The notes beneath the pieces are model-generated. The model saw nothing but the letters and a program-made list of their open reading frames with translations, made no database searches and had not been told where the DNA came from. From Calycina herbarum (Eukaryota > Ascomycota > Leotiomycetes > Helotiales > Pezizellaceae): a stretch of DNA of 64,000 bases. A program made the position numbers and the translations under genes. The DNA lies in NCBI GenBank assembly GCA_001414485.1, contig LLEY01000045.1, positions 1 through 64,000 on the forward strand, in the 5' to 3' direction. Position 1 is the first letter of the stretch, and each line of letters begins with the position of its first letter. This document shows positions 11,006-21,487 of this stretch, piece after piece.

Positions 11006-12221
11006 GAACACCAACAAGGGAAGAGGGGGGATTTACGAAGAGAGAAGGGAGAAGATCGCTGTCTAGACTCTAGAAACGAATAGCGCTTTGAATTATGAGA
11101 CTTATTTTTTGTTGCGATGATTACTTTCCCTCGTGACCAAGTCCCAAGTGGCGAGTGAGCCATGAGTAACTCGTCAAATCGTGAGTAACTCATAGCTTAC
11201 TCGTCTTGGTATAGCTTACCTTTCAACTACCGGATTACTCGTCAATGGATGGCTTACTCGTGAATTCTTTTCGACACCCAAACTTTGGTTGGCTGACTCG
11301 CCAACTCGTGCGTAACTCTTCAGCCCACGAGTACAGAAATACAAGTAACCTACAAAATTACCGAACATACAAGTAGGCCATCAACACCCCAACTGCCCAA
11401 ACTACAACAAAATCAACTCCACACCGTCTATCCAACTCACGTCACCAGCCTCCCAAAACAATCCAAAACAACTCCCATAGCAAGAAAACCCAACTTCAAT
11501 CCTCTAAACAATCCAGATAAAAACCTCGAATTATCCCAGAGAATTAGAACAACGAGAGGCATTAACTGCAACTTCATTTCTTCATCGTGAGGTCCCCCAC
11601 TTTCCCACTATTTGAAGATGTATACGGCGCGATGATAGAATTTGAAGATAGTTGCTTTTGTAATCCATCAACAACTTCTGTAATCTGATTTTGCATCCCA
11701 AGTAAGCCACAAGTAACTACTAGGCAACCCATAAATTAACAGTTTATCCCCTAAACATTCGATATCCTACTCGCTATTCATTAGCTCACCACCTAAAATA
11801 AAACACAGCTTAGGGGCCCCAAAAACAAAAACAAAAACAAAAAGAAGTTGCGAGTAAGCTACTATTTGTTCAGCTTACTACCAGCTAACTCTCTAGCTTA
11901 CTCGATTTTACAATAGCTTACAACAGCTTACCTCACTCGACAATTACCAACCAGCTTCCTCGCAACTCCCCATTCCAGCCCCGCAAACATGCTTTGCTTT
12001 GCCTTGCTTTGCTAGTCTTACTTCCACAAGATAAGTGCGAGCAACGAACGGGCCGCGTAAGCCATGGCATACATGAACTCTCGCAAGTAAAACCCCCTAC
12101 AATTAACGGACTCCCAAAGTAAGCTGTGAGTAAGCTGTGAGTAGTAAGCCGCAAGTAATCCAGAGCTGCCTCGCGACAGGCAATAGCAAGCGGTAAGCAA
12201 AGCAAGCTGTAAAATCTCTCT
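11006..12221. repeat. non-coding field of degenerate GAGTAAGCT / AGCTTACTC motifs
   Basis: No gene was seen. From about 11140 to 12220 a short motif recurs in both orientations with drift. Examples are GAGTAACTCG at 11164, GAGTAACTCATAGCTTACTC starting at 11183, GGCTTACTCG at 11251, CGAGTAAGCT near 11851, TAGCTTACTCG near 11894, and GTGAGTAAGCTGTGAGTAGT near 12127. Spacing is irregular, so it is neither a simple microsatellite nor a CRISPR array. An (ACAAAA)-type run is at about 11821-11845. Confidence 0.6.
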
Positions 12222-12345
12222 CTCATTGTTCCAACTTCCCAAAACCAAAAAAATTGCAAGGAATTGTTCGAGACCATCTAGGTTAAGTGACATGATTTTG
12301 CCCCGGAAAGTTGGAACAATGAGCTAGGTGGGCAGGCAGGTACGA
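12222..12345. repeat. inverted repeat hairpin with a tail related to the 57.7-kb element
   Basis: CTCATTGTTCCAACTT at 12222-12237 is the exact reverse complement of AAGTTGGAACAATGAG at 12308-12323, giving a 16-bp stem around a 70-base loop. The following GAGCTAGGTGGGCAGG matches GAGCTAGGTAGGCAGG at 57781 in the element inside the BTA1 intron. It is therefore probably a fragment of the same family. Confidence 0.55.
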
Positions 12346-12603
12346 CAGACAACCTCCCCCAGTTTTTGAAAAACCAGATCATGACATGAGCATAAAACGA
12401 TGGGGAAAACGAAGCAACAGGAAAGTGGTAATGTTAAAAACAAGTTTGAATTCCATCTTAATACCTCCATTATCCATATTATACAGTTACCATTCATTCG
12501 CATTCCCGTTTTGTTTATCCCACCCATTCCAATGCCCAATCCCCCCATCTATTCTAAGGTATATTCATTCCATTGTAACAATTCATCTCCCCTTCCGCAT
12601 TCT

Positions 12604-13962
12604 TCAAATCTCCGCAGTCTTAACCTCCGAATTCTTCTTCCCCTTCCTAAAACTTCCAAATCGCTTCTTCAATCCCTCGCCCAATCCCCCTGAACTACTA
12701 CTTCCCTCCCCATTCCCATAGTAATCCGCAGACAAGAACTGATCACCACGTCGGAAATCATTGACGTTATTCCCGCTGACACTTCGTTGATGTGCCATGC
12801 CCGGTCGGAGACGTTGTGGTTGCATCTCGTAGCTGGAGGCTTCGCCGACGGATTGTCCACGGTGACGGGAGACGTGTTTATCTTTCTTCAAATTCTTTTC
12901 GATGGAATAGGATGGCTCGCCCTTGCCTTTGAGATCTTCGGGTAGGTATTTCTATGTTCATTAGCTTGGTCAAGGGTGGTGTGGAGTAGAAGAAACGTAC
13001 AATGTGATCCCATCGCTTATAAGCACCGCCTCCCGCCTCTGGCTCTCGCATCAAATCCGCGCCCTCTTCGTAATGCATCACTTTCCCGTCTAGTCCCGCC
13101 ATTCCCGGTGGAATGACAGCAACCCCGGATAGAGGAACGTGTTTATCGAGGGCATCCCGGATATTCGCTGCGGGTGTAGCTCTGAGAGCTTCTTCATTCG
13201 AGTCGCGGACCGCAGCAACGGGGGAGTTCTTGAAAGTCAGATTACGGGAAATCAGGGTCGCATCGTAGGGACCCTCATGGTGATAGGCACCTCCGAAAAG
13301 TGTCGAATCTAGAGAATCAATCACATCTACTCCTGGAATGGCCTTCTTTCGTAGGTGTGGGGATCGATGTGCGGCTTTGGTTTCCTTGCGGATTAAATCG
13401 AGGGGTCGATGGGACATGTCGCCGGGAAATCGTTCGCCAAGAGAACTTCCTCTTCGTCTGTGACCTCGTGATACTGGCTCTGTTGGGCTTCGAACGCTTG
13501 AGGCGAGGTTGCCTCTGGATTGATCGCTCAGGACGGACTGGCGACGGGAGGAGGCGGCTGAGGAGTATGGGTTGGAGGGGTGGAAGGAGCTTCTGGTGGG
13601 ACTGGCAGAGGCTGGGGGTGTAGGATAGACGGAAATCGAGGGTGTTTTTCGGTGGGATGTGCTGCCTGCGATGCTGCCACGCGTCTTCGAATCTCTTGGT
13701 ACGGACGAGGATGACGACGAAGCTGTGTATGGAGGAGGGGGTGGGCTTTGGCTCTGCTCGCTAGGATGTGGAATTCGGGGAGAGGAGAGAAGATGTTTGG
13801 AAGTCTGTAGAAAGTCACATGTATTAGCTGGAGATTCCGAGTTTTGTAAGACAAAAGAGAGATCAACAGTCTCGAAATCCGGTTTGGATCCTTGCGTTGA
13901 ATAACTCGGTGGCAGAGGAATTCCGTGCAACTCACCCATTCCTTATCAGATGAAGATTCCAT
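12604..13962 (-). CDS. Pal1-family cell-morphology protein
   Basis: Pal1-family proteins act at growing tips and endocytic or eisosome-like cortical sites in fungi. Exons are 13962-13936 (a 9-codon first exon, MESSSDKEW), 13804-13001 and 12951-12604; the product is 392 residues. Exon 2 has a Ser/Pro-rich low-complexity start with PPPPPYT, then the conserved block TLFGGAYHHEGPYDATLISR and the RWDHI that joins to KYLPEDLKGKGEPSYSIEKN across intron 2. That block is the Pal1 signature. The C-terminus is basic (KKRFGSFRKGKKN). Intron 1 has GTGAGT and CTACAG with a CTAATAC branch. If it were not removed, translation could begin at 13939 in the frame of exon 2, giving an alternative N-terminus. An inverted-repeat element sits 190 bases upstream of the start. 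Confidence 0.88.
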
Positions 13963-14149
13963 GATGGGCGTAGTGTGGCTGGTTTATGTGATAGCTGTGT
14001 GTTGTTAAAAAGACAACAGAGTCGATGAGATGAATAATTCAAGTGCAATAGTCGAGGGCGGTCGAGAGTAGGAAGGAGGCCTGGAGGTTATATGTGCTGG
14101 GCTGGAGAGCACACTACATCACCTAGTGGGGTGCTTTTCTCCACCCCTT

Positions 14150-14424
14150 CTCCTTGGTAACAATAAAAGCGGCAGCAAAATAGGTACTTGGGGATCGTAC
14201 CTACCTTCCTGGTTCGTTATTCCAAATCTTTAGGGTAATTCAAGTAAATTATGCTAAGCATTTGGAACAATTTAAAAAAGTTACCCCGATGGTGGGAATG
14301 AACTTAATTGTCCCAAATATCCAGGTCAATACTCTGGAACGACGACTCAACATATGGTCGCTCTTCAACGAGTGGTACTCCGTACCTACTTGTCTTTACT
14401 GCCGCTTTTATTGTTACCAAGGAG
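14150..14424. mobile_element. MITE-like inverted-repeat element with 26-bp ends
   Basis: The left end CTCCTTGGTAACAATAAAAG, continuing GCGGCAG, is matched exactly in reverse complement at the right end (14424 back to 14399). The ends are flanked by CCTT on both sides (14146-14149 and 14425-14428), a candidate target-site duplication. The 275-bp element has no ORF of note. Its middle (a GGGTAATTCAAGTAAATTAT segment, then TTTGGAACAATTT) is shared with copies near 15.3 kb and, in reverse, with the element in the BTA1 intron. It is a non-autonomous DNA-transposon-like element; the superfamily is not assigned. Confidence 0.75.
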
Positions 14425-15086
14425 CCTTCTCTGGACTTCTCTGGGTATGATGAGTGAGCTGTCGTATATTTCCGGCAAGGCTACCCGGAGCTTCCCTTGA
14501 TCGGCAGGGGTCAACCAACAACTCGATCAGAAAGAGTGGAGAGCTCTCCTATTCTCCTATTCTGCACCGTGAGCAGGCTGTGCCACCCAAAGACGCGAAT
14601 GGGAAGCTTGAGTCTGGACACAAGGTTACAATATCAAAACTCGGCACTCGGCACTCAAATTCTACCCATCCGTACCATCCGAATGCGAAAATGGGAAAGA
14701 GCCTTCGGCATCTCAGCCTCGTTGAAGTCGTTGCGTTCCACTCTTAGCATAAAAGTCTAATTTCTCATTCGTCCCAAGCCACTTAGCGTACCCGTTTTCC
14801 GGGGATTTCTCGGTCTCCTTATTGGTTGTAGGAAGAGAAGTGGATACACTGACGTGCGTCCATCGGTCGCGCCTTCCGTTCTTCACTCTCAGACTTTTCT
14901 CCCATCGCCAGCATCGCGGAGTGGCATGGAGCAGAATTTAAGGTTGTTTATTAATTTCTCAAAATAGGTTGACAACAACCGTGCTTTGAGGCCGAGCATT
15001 CAACTTCTCTCCCCCGCGCATATGACCGTGCCTGTCAAATCGCTCCAAAAGATGTCGTCCAAATTCACCACCACACTGCGTCCCGA

Positions 15087-16658
15087 ATGGAAGATTTCTG
15101 GAGGCTCGAAAGCCACCCGTCTAACAAGTCTCCGTCGCTGTTTACGGAGCTTGGTGGTGAGTTTGGACGGGATTACCCAAATATACTGGTTATTCCAACA
15201 ACCACAATGGCTTCATCATGAAGAGCTAGGTATTTACCCGTTATTACTGTCAAGTGCATCACAGCACTCCAAGCAGTACCTTGGGATCTCGCAATGGTCA
15301 TGAAAAGTTGCATCTTTACTTCGGGTTCGTAACTGCCTACCTAGCCGTCATTGTTCTATTCTACCTTTGTAGGGTAATTAAAGTAAATTATCCTAAATAG
15401 TTGCCTAGCACTTGAAGTTGCCCTACACCCTACACGGGTAGTTGTCCAAACCCATCTGCCCTGGTTAATGGTTGTTGGTTGTTGGACTCTTGTGTTTACT
15501 GCCGCTTTTGATGTTCACCGCGACGGGAGGGTGCCGGGGCAGGTACCTACCGTCGTTGAAGGCAGGAGCGAACATGCTGAGAGTAGAGAGTAGGCAGGAA
15601 CATTGCACTTCCCACCAACCTAACCCTAAATCTTTTCATCCCACTCCAAAGAACATTCCCTCACTCCGCAATTTCATCCCCTCACCGATGGTCAACTACA
15701 GGAACTCGATGCCGAAGATTTCGGCTTGGATGAGGACAACATGACCATCGACGGGACTGATTTACTTCGAGTGATACAGGACAAGAGCTTTGAGTACAGC
15801 TTACGTCAATTCGGGCTCATCTTTAAAGCACTACAAGCGGGCAAGGTCACCAAAAAGTCGAAGATGAAAAAGCAAGACGATAGCCCTGAGTGGCAAGATC
15901 TATTATGGGATTTGGGAGTTGCGAGACCAGAGCTGAATGCTACCATCCGAACACGCTTGGAGGATGTGGTTAAACAAACACTAAAGAGCCAGAAGACGAT
16001 GTTTTCGTGCCTCGAAATTTACCCTTGTCATGGTTCACCCGAAGACGAGAAGTTGGCTTTCGCGAAGTGGTATCGTGCCTAATATGACGAAGATTACACA
16101 AAGGCAATGAAGCACGATAAAGACAAAGCGTTCTACGATGCTGAGCTTATATTGCGTGCGGCGGGTGTCGGGATGACCACACAACAACTGGAGTCTGCAA
16201 CGCTACATCGGTCTATTGTTGCAAGGTATCGACATAGAGGAGCACCCGGAAGACGAGGAACATGCTGCGGAGAATGTCAAAACGGAGAGATCTAGTCAGG
16301 CTTTGGAGGAAACAATCTGAAGAGCCCGACGAGGACGGAGAATCCGTTGACCCTGTTACTGTATCCACCAACACTGAATGGTCTGATGACGAGGGTGCTG
16401 TGACCGAAACTTGGAGAGTTCGGCTAGAGGCCTCCCGTAAAAGAAGGAGGTACTATGGTAAGTCTGAACCATTTTCCATTTGGGGGTATTTGAAAACGAA
16501 TATCTAATTTGATTATTGCGCCTAGAGGATCGGCTAGCGAGGTGGTAGATTTGGACGTTGAGGTTGGCAACGAGTTTGATGATAGTATGAACAATCATCC
16601 CTGGGTGGAAGCGCCTAGGAAGCTTTCAATTGATATTGGGTCCCATTATTCCACTTGA
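15087..16658 (+). pseudogene. decayed hypothetical gene interrupted by a repeat element
   Basis: Coding-like segments appear in order but cannot be joined. The first is MEDFWRLESHPSNKSPSLFT (15087-15156, ending in front of GTGAGT). About 500 bases later comes GQLQELDAEDFGLDEDN, running into a helical-looking stretch (residues such as FEYSLRQFGLIFKALQ) up to an in-frame stop at 16080-16082. The same frame continues after the stop (YDEDYTKAMKHDKDKAFYDA). A frameshift near 16200 then moves to IDIEEHPEDEEHAAENVK, and another moves to EEPDEDGESVDP. A GTAAGT...CCTAG intron near 16457-16526 and a final exon end at 16658. The gap between the first two segments holds an element copy. No family is recognised. 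At least one stop and two shifts argue for a pseudogene rather than an odd intron pattern. Confidence 0.45.
15325..15524. mobile_element. degenerate copy of the inverted-repeat element, one end kept
   Basis: The right end TTTACTGCCGCTTTTG (15495-15510), continuing ATGTTCACCGCGAC, matches the ends of the other copies. The part GGGTAATTAAAGTAAATTAT near 15372 matches the body of the 14.2-kb copy. The matching left end is not evident. It lies inside the decayed gene. Confidence 0.55.
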
Positions 16659-17167
16659 TCCTCGCTGAAATTCTCCTCCTTCATTTCGATGAAGGTCCCT
16701 GAACTTGAGAGATTTGGGATCTGGCTGCCCGACACGAAGACAAGATGATTATATTGATGGGCACACTTGCTGGAGATACTCGTTGAAACGAGGAGTTGAT
16801 ACACAGAGTATGTTGCTTTGGCATTTTCTCGGAAAGGTTGAAGGACAAGTTTGAACGCTGGGTAAGATGGAGATGAATGATGTAAGAGAGCTGGGCATTG
16901 CTCTGCGTATATCTTCTTTGGTTCAAATTGTGCGAGTTACTCTGGACAATTAAATTCATTCTTCGTTCACATTTAGAAGAATCTGGAATTCTAAATGTTC
17001 TTGGGGAATTTAATCTCGTTGTCCTGGAACATTTGAGGTAATAGACCGTAGCGGGTTACGGAGAGGAATGCTTGGGATTATTATCATGAAGGACTTGCTA
17101 TGTAGATTTGTTTGATTACATTAAGCATGGGATTTGAAGGGGTTCAGCTTGTCTTTCGATGCTATTT

Positions 17168-17303
17168 GGAGGTGACCTGTAAATAGACGGGATTTCCTGA
17201 AACTGTCGATACGCGAAAACCTATTTTCGCTGGGTATCTTTTGATTGTTGGCGGGTTGTGGGAGAAAGTTCCTATTACGAAGCTACCTACTTGTAGGTGA
17301 CCC
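17168..17303. repeat. second inverted repeat type, GGTGACCTRYAAATAG ends
   Basis: The left end GGAGGTGACCTGTAAATAG (17168-17186) is mirrored by CTACCTACTTGTAGGTGACC (17283-17302). The same end and part of the body (GAAAA, a TTTTCG run, GGTATC, TTG) recur near 28794-28840. These look like two copies of a small element different from the AAAAGCGGCAGTA family. Confidence 0.45.
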
Positions 17304-17305
17304 AC

Positions 17306-17526
17306 CTCGCAGAAAAGCGGCCGTAAATACTTTAGATTCGTTTCCCAGCTTATTACCATAACTGCTTGGGTTAAGATAAGGCAATTAATCTAGATACTTG
17401 AGACGATTTACTATTTACCCAGCTGGGTTTAAACAATGAAGTTCAATGGTCGTAAAGTCTTTAGGTAATATCTGGACGGTGTGGTATGACGAGATATCTA
17501 CTGCCGCTTTTCTTGTCTGCTGCGAG
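17306..17526. mobile_element. MITE-like inverted-repeat element, second copy
   Basis: The left end CTCGCAG then AAAAGCGGCCGTAAATAC (17306-17330) is mirrored by GATATCTACTGCCGCTTTT, then CTTGTCTGCTGCGAG at the right (17493-17526). The right arm has nine extra bases between CTCGCAG and AAAAGCGGC. The body has a further inverted pair (TAAATACTTTAG / CTTTAGGTAATATC). No ORF and no certain target duplication were seen. Confidence 0.6.
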
Positions 17527-18007
17527 CCTATTGATAGTGAGTACATGCAGGTTTTCCAAGGATAATGTGCGAAACTGACTTGAGGGAATTTTAAACATGC
17601 GAATGAAAGGGATGATTGTCAAGAATTTGCCGAACCTTTGCGGTATAATTTTTTTTATTTTTAAAAAACAGGTGTAAAAAGCACTAGCGAATCATCTCAC
17701 TGGTAGCTCGCTTCATTCACGTTCGCTCTCAGCTCTTTAGAAATTGTAAGCCAGTGTGATATGCTCCAGTTCCTATGCCCACCAATGCTATAAAATGCAA
17801 GATGTGAAGAAGAAGAATGTACGATACAAAACGGGGTAAATCGGCAAGCGAGCCAGCCCTTACATCAAAACTCCAAACCAATGCTGATAATTCCCAACCA
17901 AAACAGAAAAAGACGAAGAAAAGAAAGAAAAAGAGAAGAAAGAAAATGCAAAACTAAATCTCCAAGAGCCCTGAATCCTCTTCACCTCCAAAAAAGCGGA
18001 AGCCCCT

Positions 18008-18773
18008 CTAATCAGTGAAGCCAATCAAACGGTTGGCAATGTCACTAGAGTAAGAGGGAGTAGCCCCAGGCTCGGCGGCAGTATCAACCTCCAAAGCACT
18101 CCCCTTCTTGATACTATTCTCGCCCGAATTGTAAAACCGCGCACTCCAATAAACCTGCGTATTCTTCTCCTTGTACCCAAAGGTACCCGCCTTCTCCATC
18201 CCCTGCTTCAAGCCCGGTCCGTCCTTGGTCCCAGTTGTTCCATCCGCAATCATCCCGTTGATTATCTCAGCAGAACACACCTTATCGGCATTGGAGCAGT
18301 GGTTTGCTCCATTGTGACTCTGCATGATACCAGGGTTGTTGACGCCCGCGCCAGGGGAGGAGGTGGCGCCGCTGCGGAGACAACCGTGGGATTCTTGCAT
18401 TATGACGGCGAGGATGAAGCGGTTGTCTACACCGCTGGACTGGGAGATCTTTTGGATGCCGGCTTTGATGTTGTCGGTTTCGGAGGCCGAGTTCTTGGTT
18501 TGTCCTGCTGGGCAGCCGATCTTTGGCTTGTTGGCATCCCACCTGATTGGGTTGTGAGTTTGGGGTTTTTGAGATGTAAGGTTAGGAATGGATATCTTAC
18601 ATTTTATCGAAGCTGACCCATTTATCGACTGTTGGCCAGCCCTTTTGTCCGTCGCCTTTGAATGCTGTTCCCTTGAAGACAGCTTGACGTTCGACGATAT
18701 TGGCCTCCACTGGGGCGGCGAAGGTGTTGCCGGCTAAGGCGAGAACGGCGATGATGGCAGATTTGGTATACAT
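18008..18773 (-). CDS. secreted lysozyme-like (transglycosylase-fold) protein
   Basis: Exon 1 is 18773-18601 and exon 2 is 18542-18008, separated by a 58-base GTAAGA...CAG intron; the product is 235 residues. A signal peptide (MYTKSAIIAVLALAGNTFAA) and a short pro-like segment ending near VERQ precede the mature part. The catalytic-type motif reads NRFILAVIMQESHGCLRSG, with a Glu in the ES-x-G context of lysozyme/soluble-transglycosylase folds. NNPGIMQSHNG follows, which matches the usual GLMQ step of that fold. Cys residues are placed for disulfides. It probably acts outside the cell on a polysaccharide such as peptidoglycan or chitin-like glycan. The fold call is from motif only, and the substrate is inferred. 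A TATATATC box lies in the upstream 150 bases. Confidence 0.75.
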
Positions 18774-21487
18774 GTTTTCTAGATGTAAAAGAGTAACTTT
18801 GTGAGATGTGAAAGGAATGTAGTTTGCGTAATGAATGTGTAGAAATGAAGAGAAGAAGAAGGAATGTGGTGAAGAAAACTGTTGTTGATGATTTTACTTT
18901 CTCTTCGACATGGTGTCTAGTTATATATCTTTCTCCAAAACATTGAGATTATCACAGCCTCGTTCTGAGAACCGCATGGCACTGGGTGGTTACGTATGAA
19001 AGGAATCAGAATAGCAACGTAGCAATGAAATCAGGAGCAGGATGAGAAAGGTACGGAAAAGGAATAACGAGGTTGAAACCGAATTGCCAATTGGTCAACC
19101 CCACAATATCGATCCCAGTACCGGCGTGATCCATCAGCCTATGTTCGGTATACATTATGAGCCTCATTCAGCCCTGACTGTGATGCGTCTTCTTCTAATT
19201 GCTGCCAGATCCTGAGTGTTTCAAACATAAGCCGGGGATAAGGTGTGGCGGCGGATGCAGGAGAAGCTTTAGATATACAGGATAGGCAATTGACTAGAAG
19301 GATGGATTCTGGTGCTCAAGACATGTGGAAGTTATGCATGACTGAATTGCAAATAGAAGGAAGCCTGGCTTTGGCTAAGAAAAGGTAACGTGGAAAAGGC
19401 CAAAGAAAGGTCATATAGCTACAGGAACTACCAAATTTCAAAACAACAAGCGTGCTCTACTCAGTTCGGATGCTCGCCAACAAGAGAAACAAAAACGTAA
19501 AGTTTAGAATGAGCAGATGAAAAGGATATTGGGATGCGGCACAGCACTCGCTTAAAGGGATACTGAAGCATACCCCAGTTGCCCAGAAGAGAAGGAGAGG
19601 GGAGGATTCCCGTGTACTCCATAAGCGAGCGCGAGGATAAACTTCCGGCAGGCAAAATTAATCCTCCTTGTGCGATCCCACAAGGCGTCCATCAGCCTCA
19701 TGAGTAAAGACAGCAGCGCTGCGTATTGATCGACATTCCTGTCTACTTCAATTCGCAACATGATGACCAGGTGAAGAAGACAGTAAGCAGGAGAGAATGC
19801 GGTGGCCTAAACTCTCACGGCCTTCTTCTGCGTTATTTGAATCGCCATTTTCATGGCGGAGGAGTCAAAAATTGAGGGTACCTATGATTGGATGAGGCGT
19901 AAAAGGTACTGACCCCCATTTCCCCTCATATGCGCGAATGATTCCGACCCGTGGTCCACGTCCCTAATGAAGCCACCTTGTGCGACCACATCAAACATGG
20001 GATTGATCCATTCTCGACAAGCTTCTAATTTCGTCTTCTGCGCGAGCAAGGTGCTTGAGATTTAGTTCTGCATTCATTCTCGACGATGACGATGATGATG
20101 GTGAGAATCCGAGGATGCTGAATAAAAGGAAGCGAAGAGGATGGATAGAAGAAAGGGAAAATGTACTGTACGTCACGGGAATCGGACCGGGAATCCTCCA
20201 CTTAGATTCGGGTGAGAACTTTGGTTTCAACGAGTCCTGCAAACCCTGTTTCCCAATCTCTTCTCTGTACATTTAGTACATTCGGTACAAAGGCACGACG
20301 CCTCAACCTCTTTTGGAATCGTAGGGCAAAAAGTAAGATGCGCGCATAATTCTTCCCGAGGCTCGCTGCTGAAATGTAACGCTCCTGCCTCAACTCTCAC
20401 TTCCTAGGACAATTTTAAAGAAACAAAACAAATTCAATCAACTAAAAATACCCAGCCTAACGATTTAGATCATCTCAGAAACTTAGAACATCGGGAACGA
20501 TTTACTGCCCTTCGAAAGGAGTAGGATTGGCCGAGTCAGGAAGGGTACCTAAATACCTCCGGCCATCATGAGCATCCTCTCTGTACACTCTACGTGAAAA
20601 TGCTGCTCAAATCCTCACTCTTAATGTCTAGGTACCTCGTAACATTCAGATTAATGGCGATGGAGGAGGAGGAGGAGGTAGATCGAAAAGGAAGCTCAAA
20701 GGAAGCTCAGAGGAATCTTGGAAGAAACTCAACGTACGTACCTCGGTGTACGTACAACAACAACAACATCGTCACAAAACCCCCTCACATTCCTTTAATT
20801 TAATACTCCGTATCTCCAAAGCAAAATCTCCCTTAGTTCATACTTTGCCAACATAAATTTCCTGTCCAGCATTAGCTGTTCTTTTCCATTATATATATTC
20901 AGCCCCCAACCAAGGACCAGGGTGAGGGGGGTCCGTATGATCTCGCCTCTTACCTAAAACCAAACTTTCTAGAACAAAAAAAACACCGTCATCTTCAAAG
21001 TTTTGTTGCTCGTCGCACCGGAGAGGCCCGTTCATTCGGAAAATGCTCGGATCTATCAAATGTTGGAGAGACGTGGAAATGGCCGATGAGATGCACGTGA
21101 GGTGATGAGGATTCCCGGTGAAATCGTACGACTCCGGAGGTTACGTCCTGGACATCTGGAAGAAGGCGCGAAAGGAAGTACCATCAAGCGCAGAAGACAT
21201 CCTGTCAGATCAAAGAGCCAAGAAAGTGCATCGACTTGAGGTACATGATACAGAACGATGGCAACAGAGAAATATAATCATTGTGAAGAACTAAATACCA
21301 AAGACCTGACCAGTTTTGCTCGACTACCAACCACCAAACCGACAAAAGAAACCGAGCCCTCATTACACTCGTCATACAGCTCACAAGTTCCCAGACCATA
21401 CCCCCTAAGCTCCAGGTACAGTGTTTCCAATAGAGATCCCATAAGCTTATAATATACAGCCGCGGATTTTGAAAGAAAACATCCTCC
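18774..21487. other. intergenic, no gene seen
   Basis: A 2.7-kb stretch. It contains the lysozyme-like promoter on the left and the 3' flank of the aldehyde dehydrogenase gene on the right. Short simple-sequence runs occur at about 20080 (GATGACGATGATGATGG) and 20660 (GGAGGAGGAGG). ORFs of 60-120 codons have no domain. Confidence 0.45.

Larger units (their letters stand above)
16659..18007. other. intergenic with several hairpin repeats
   Basis: No gene is supported. It contains an AT-rich inverted repeat at about 16945-17035 (CATTTAGAA...TTCTAAATG), a second repeat type at 17168-17303, and the element at 17306-17526. From about 17640 to 18000 there are A/T runs and the 3' flank of the lysozyme-like gene. 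Confidence 0.5.

Noticed and set aside
11140..12220. Possible CRISPR-like array
   Set aside because: Repeats are short, degenerate, in both orientations and irregularly spaced; the organism is a fungus.
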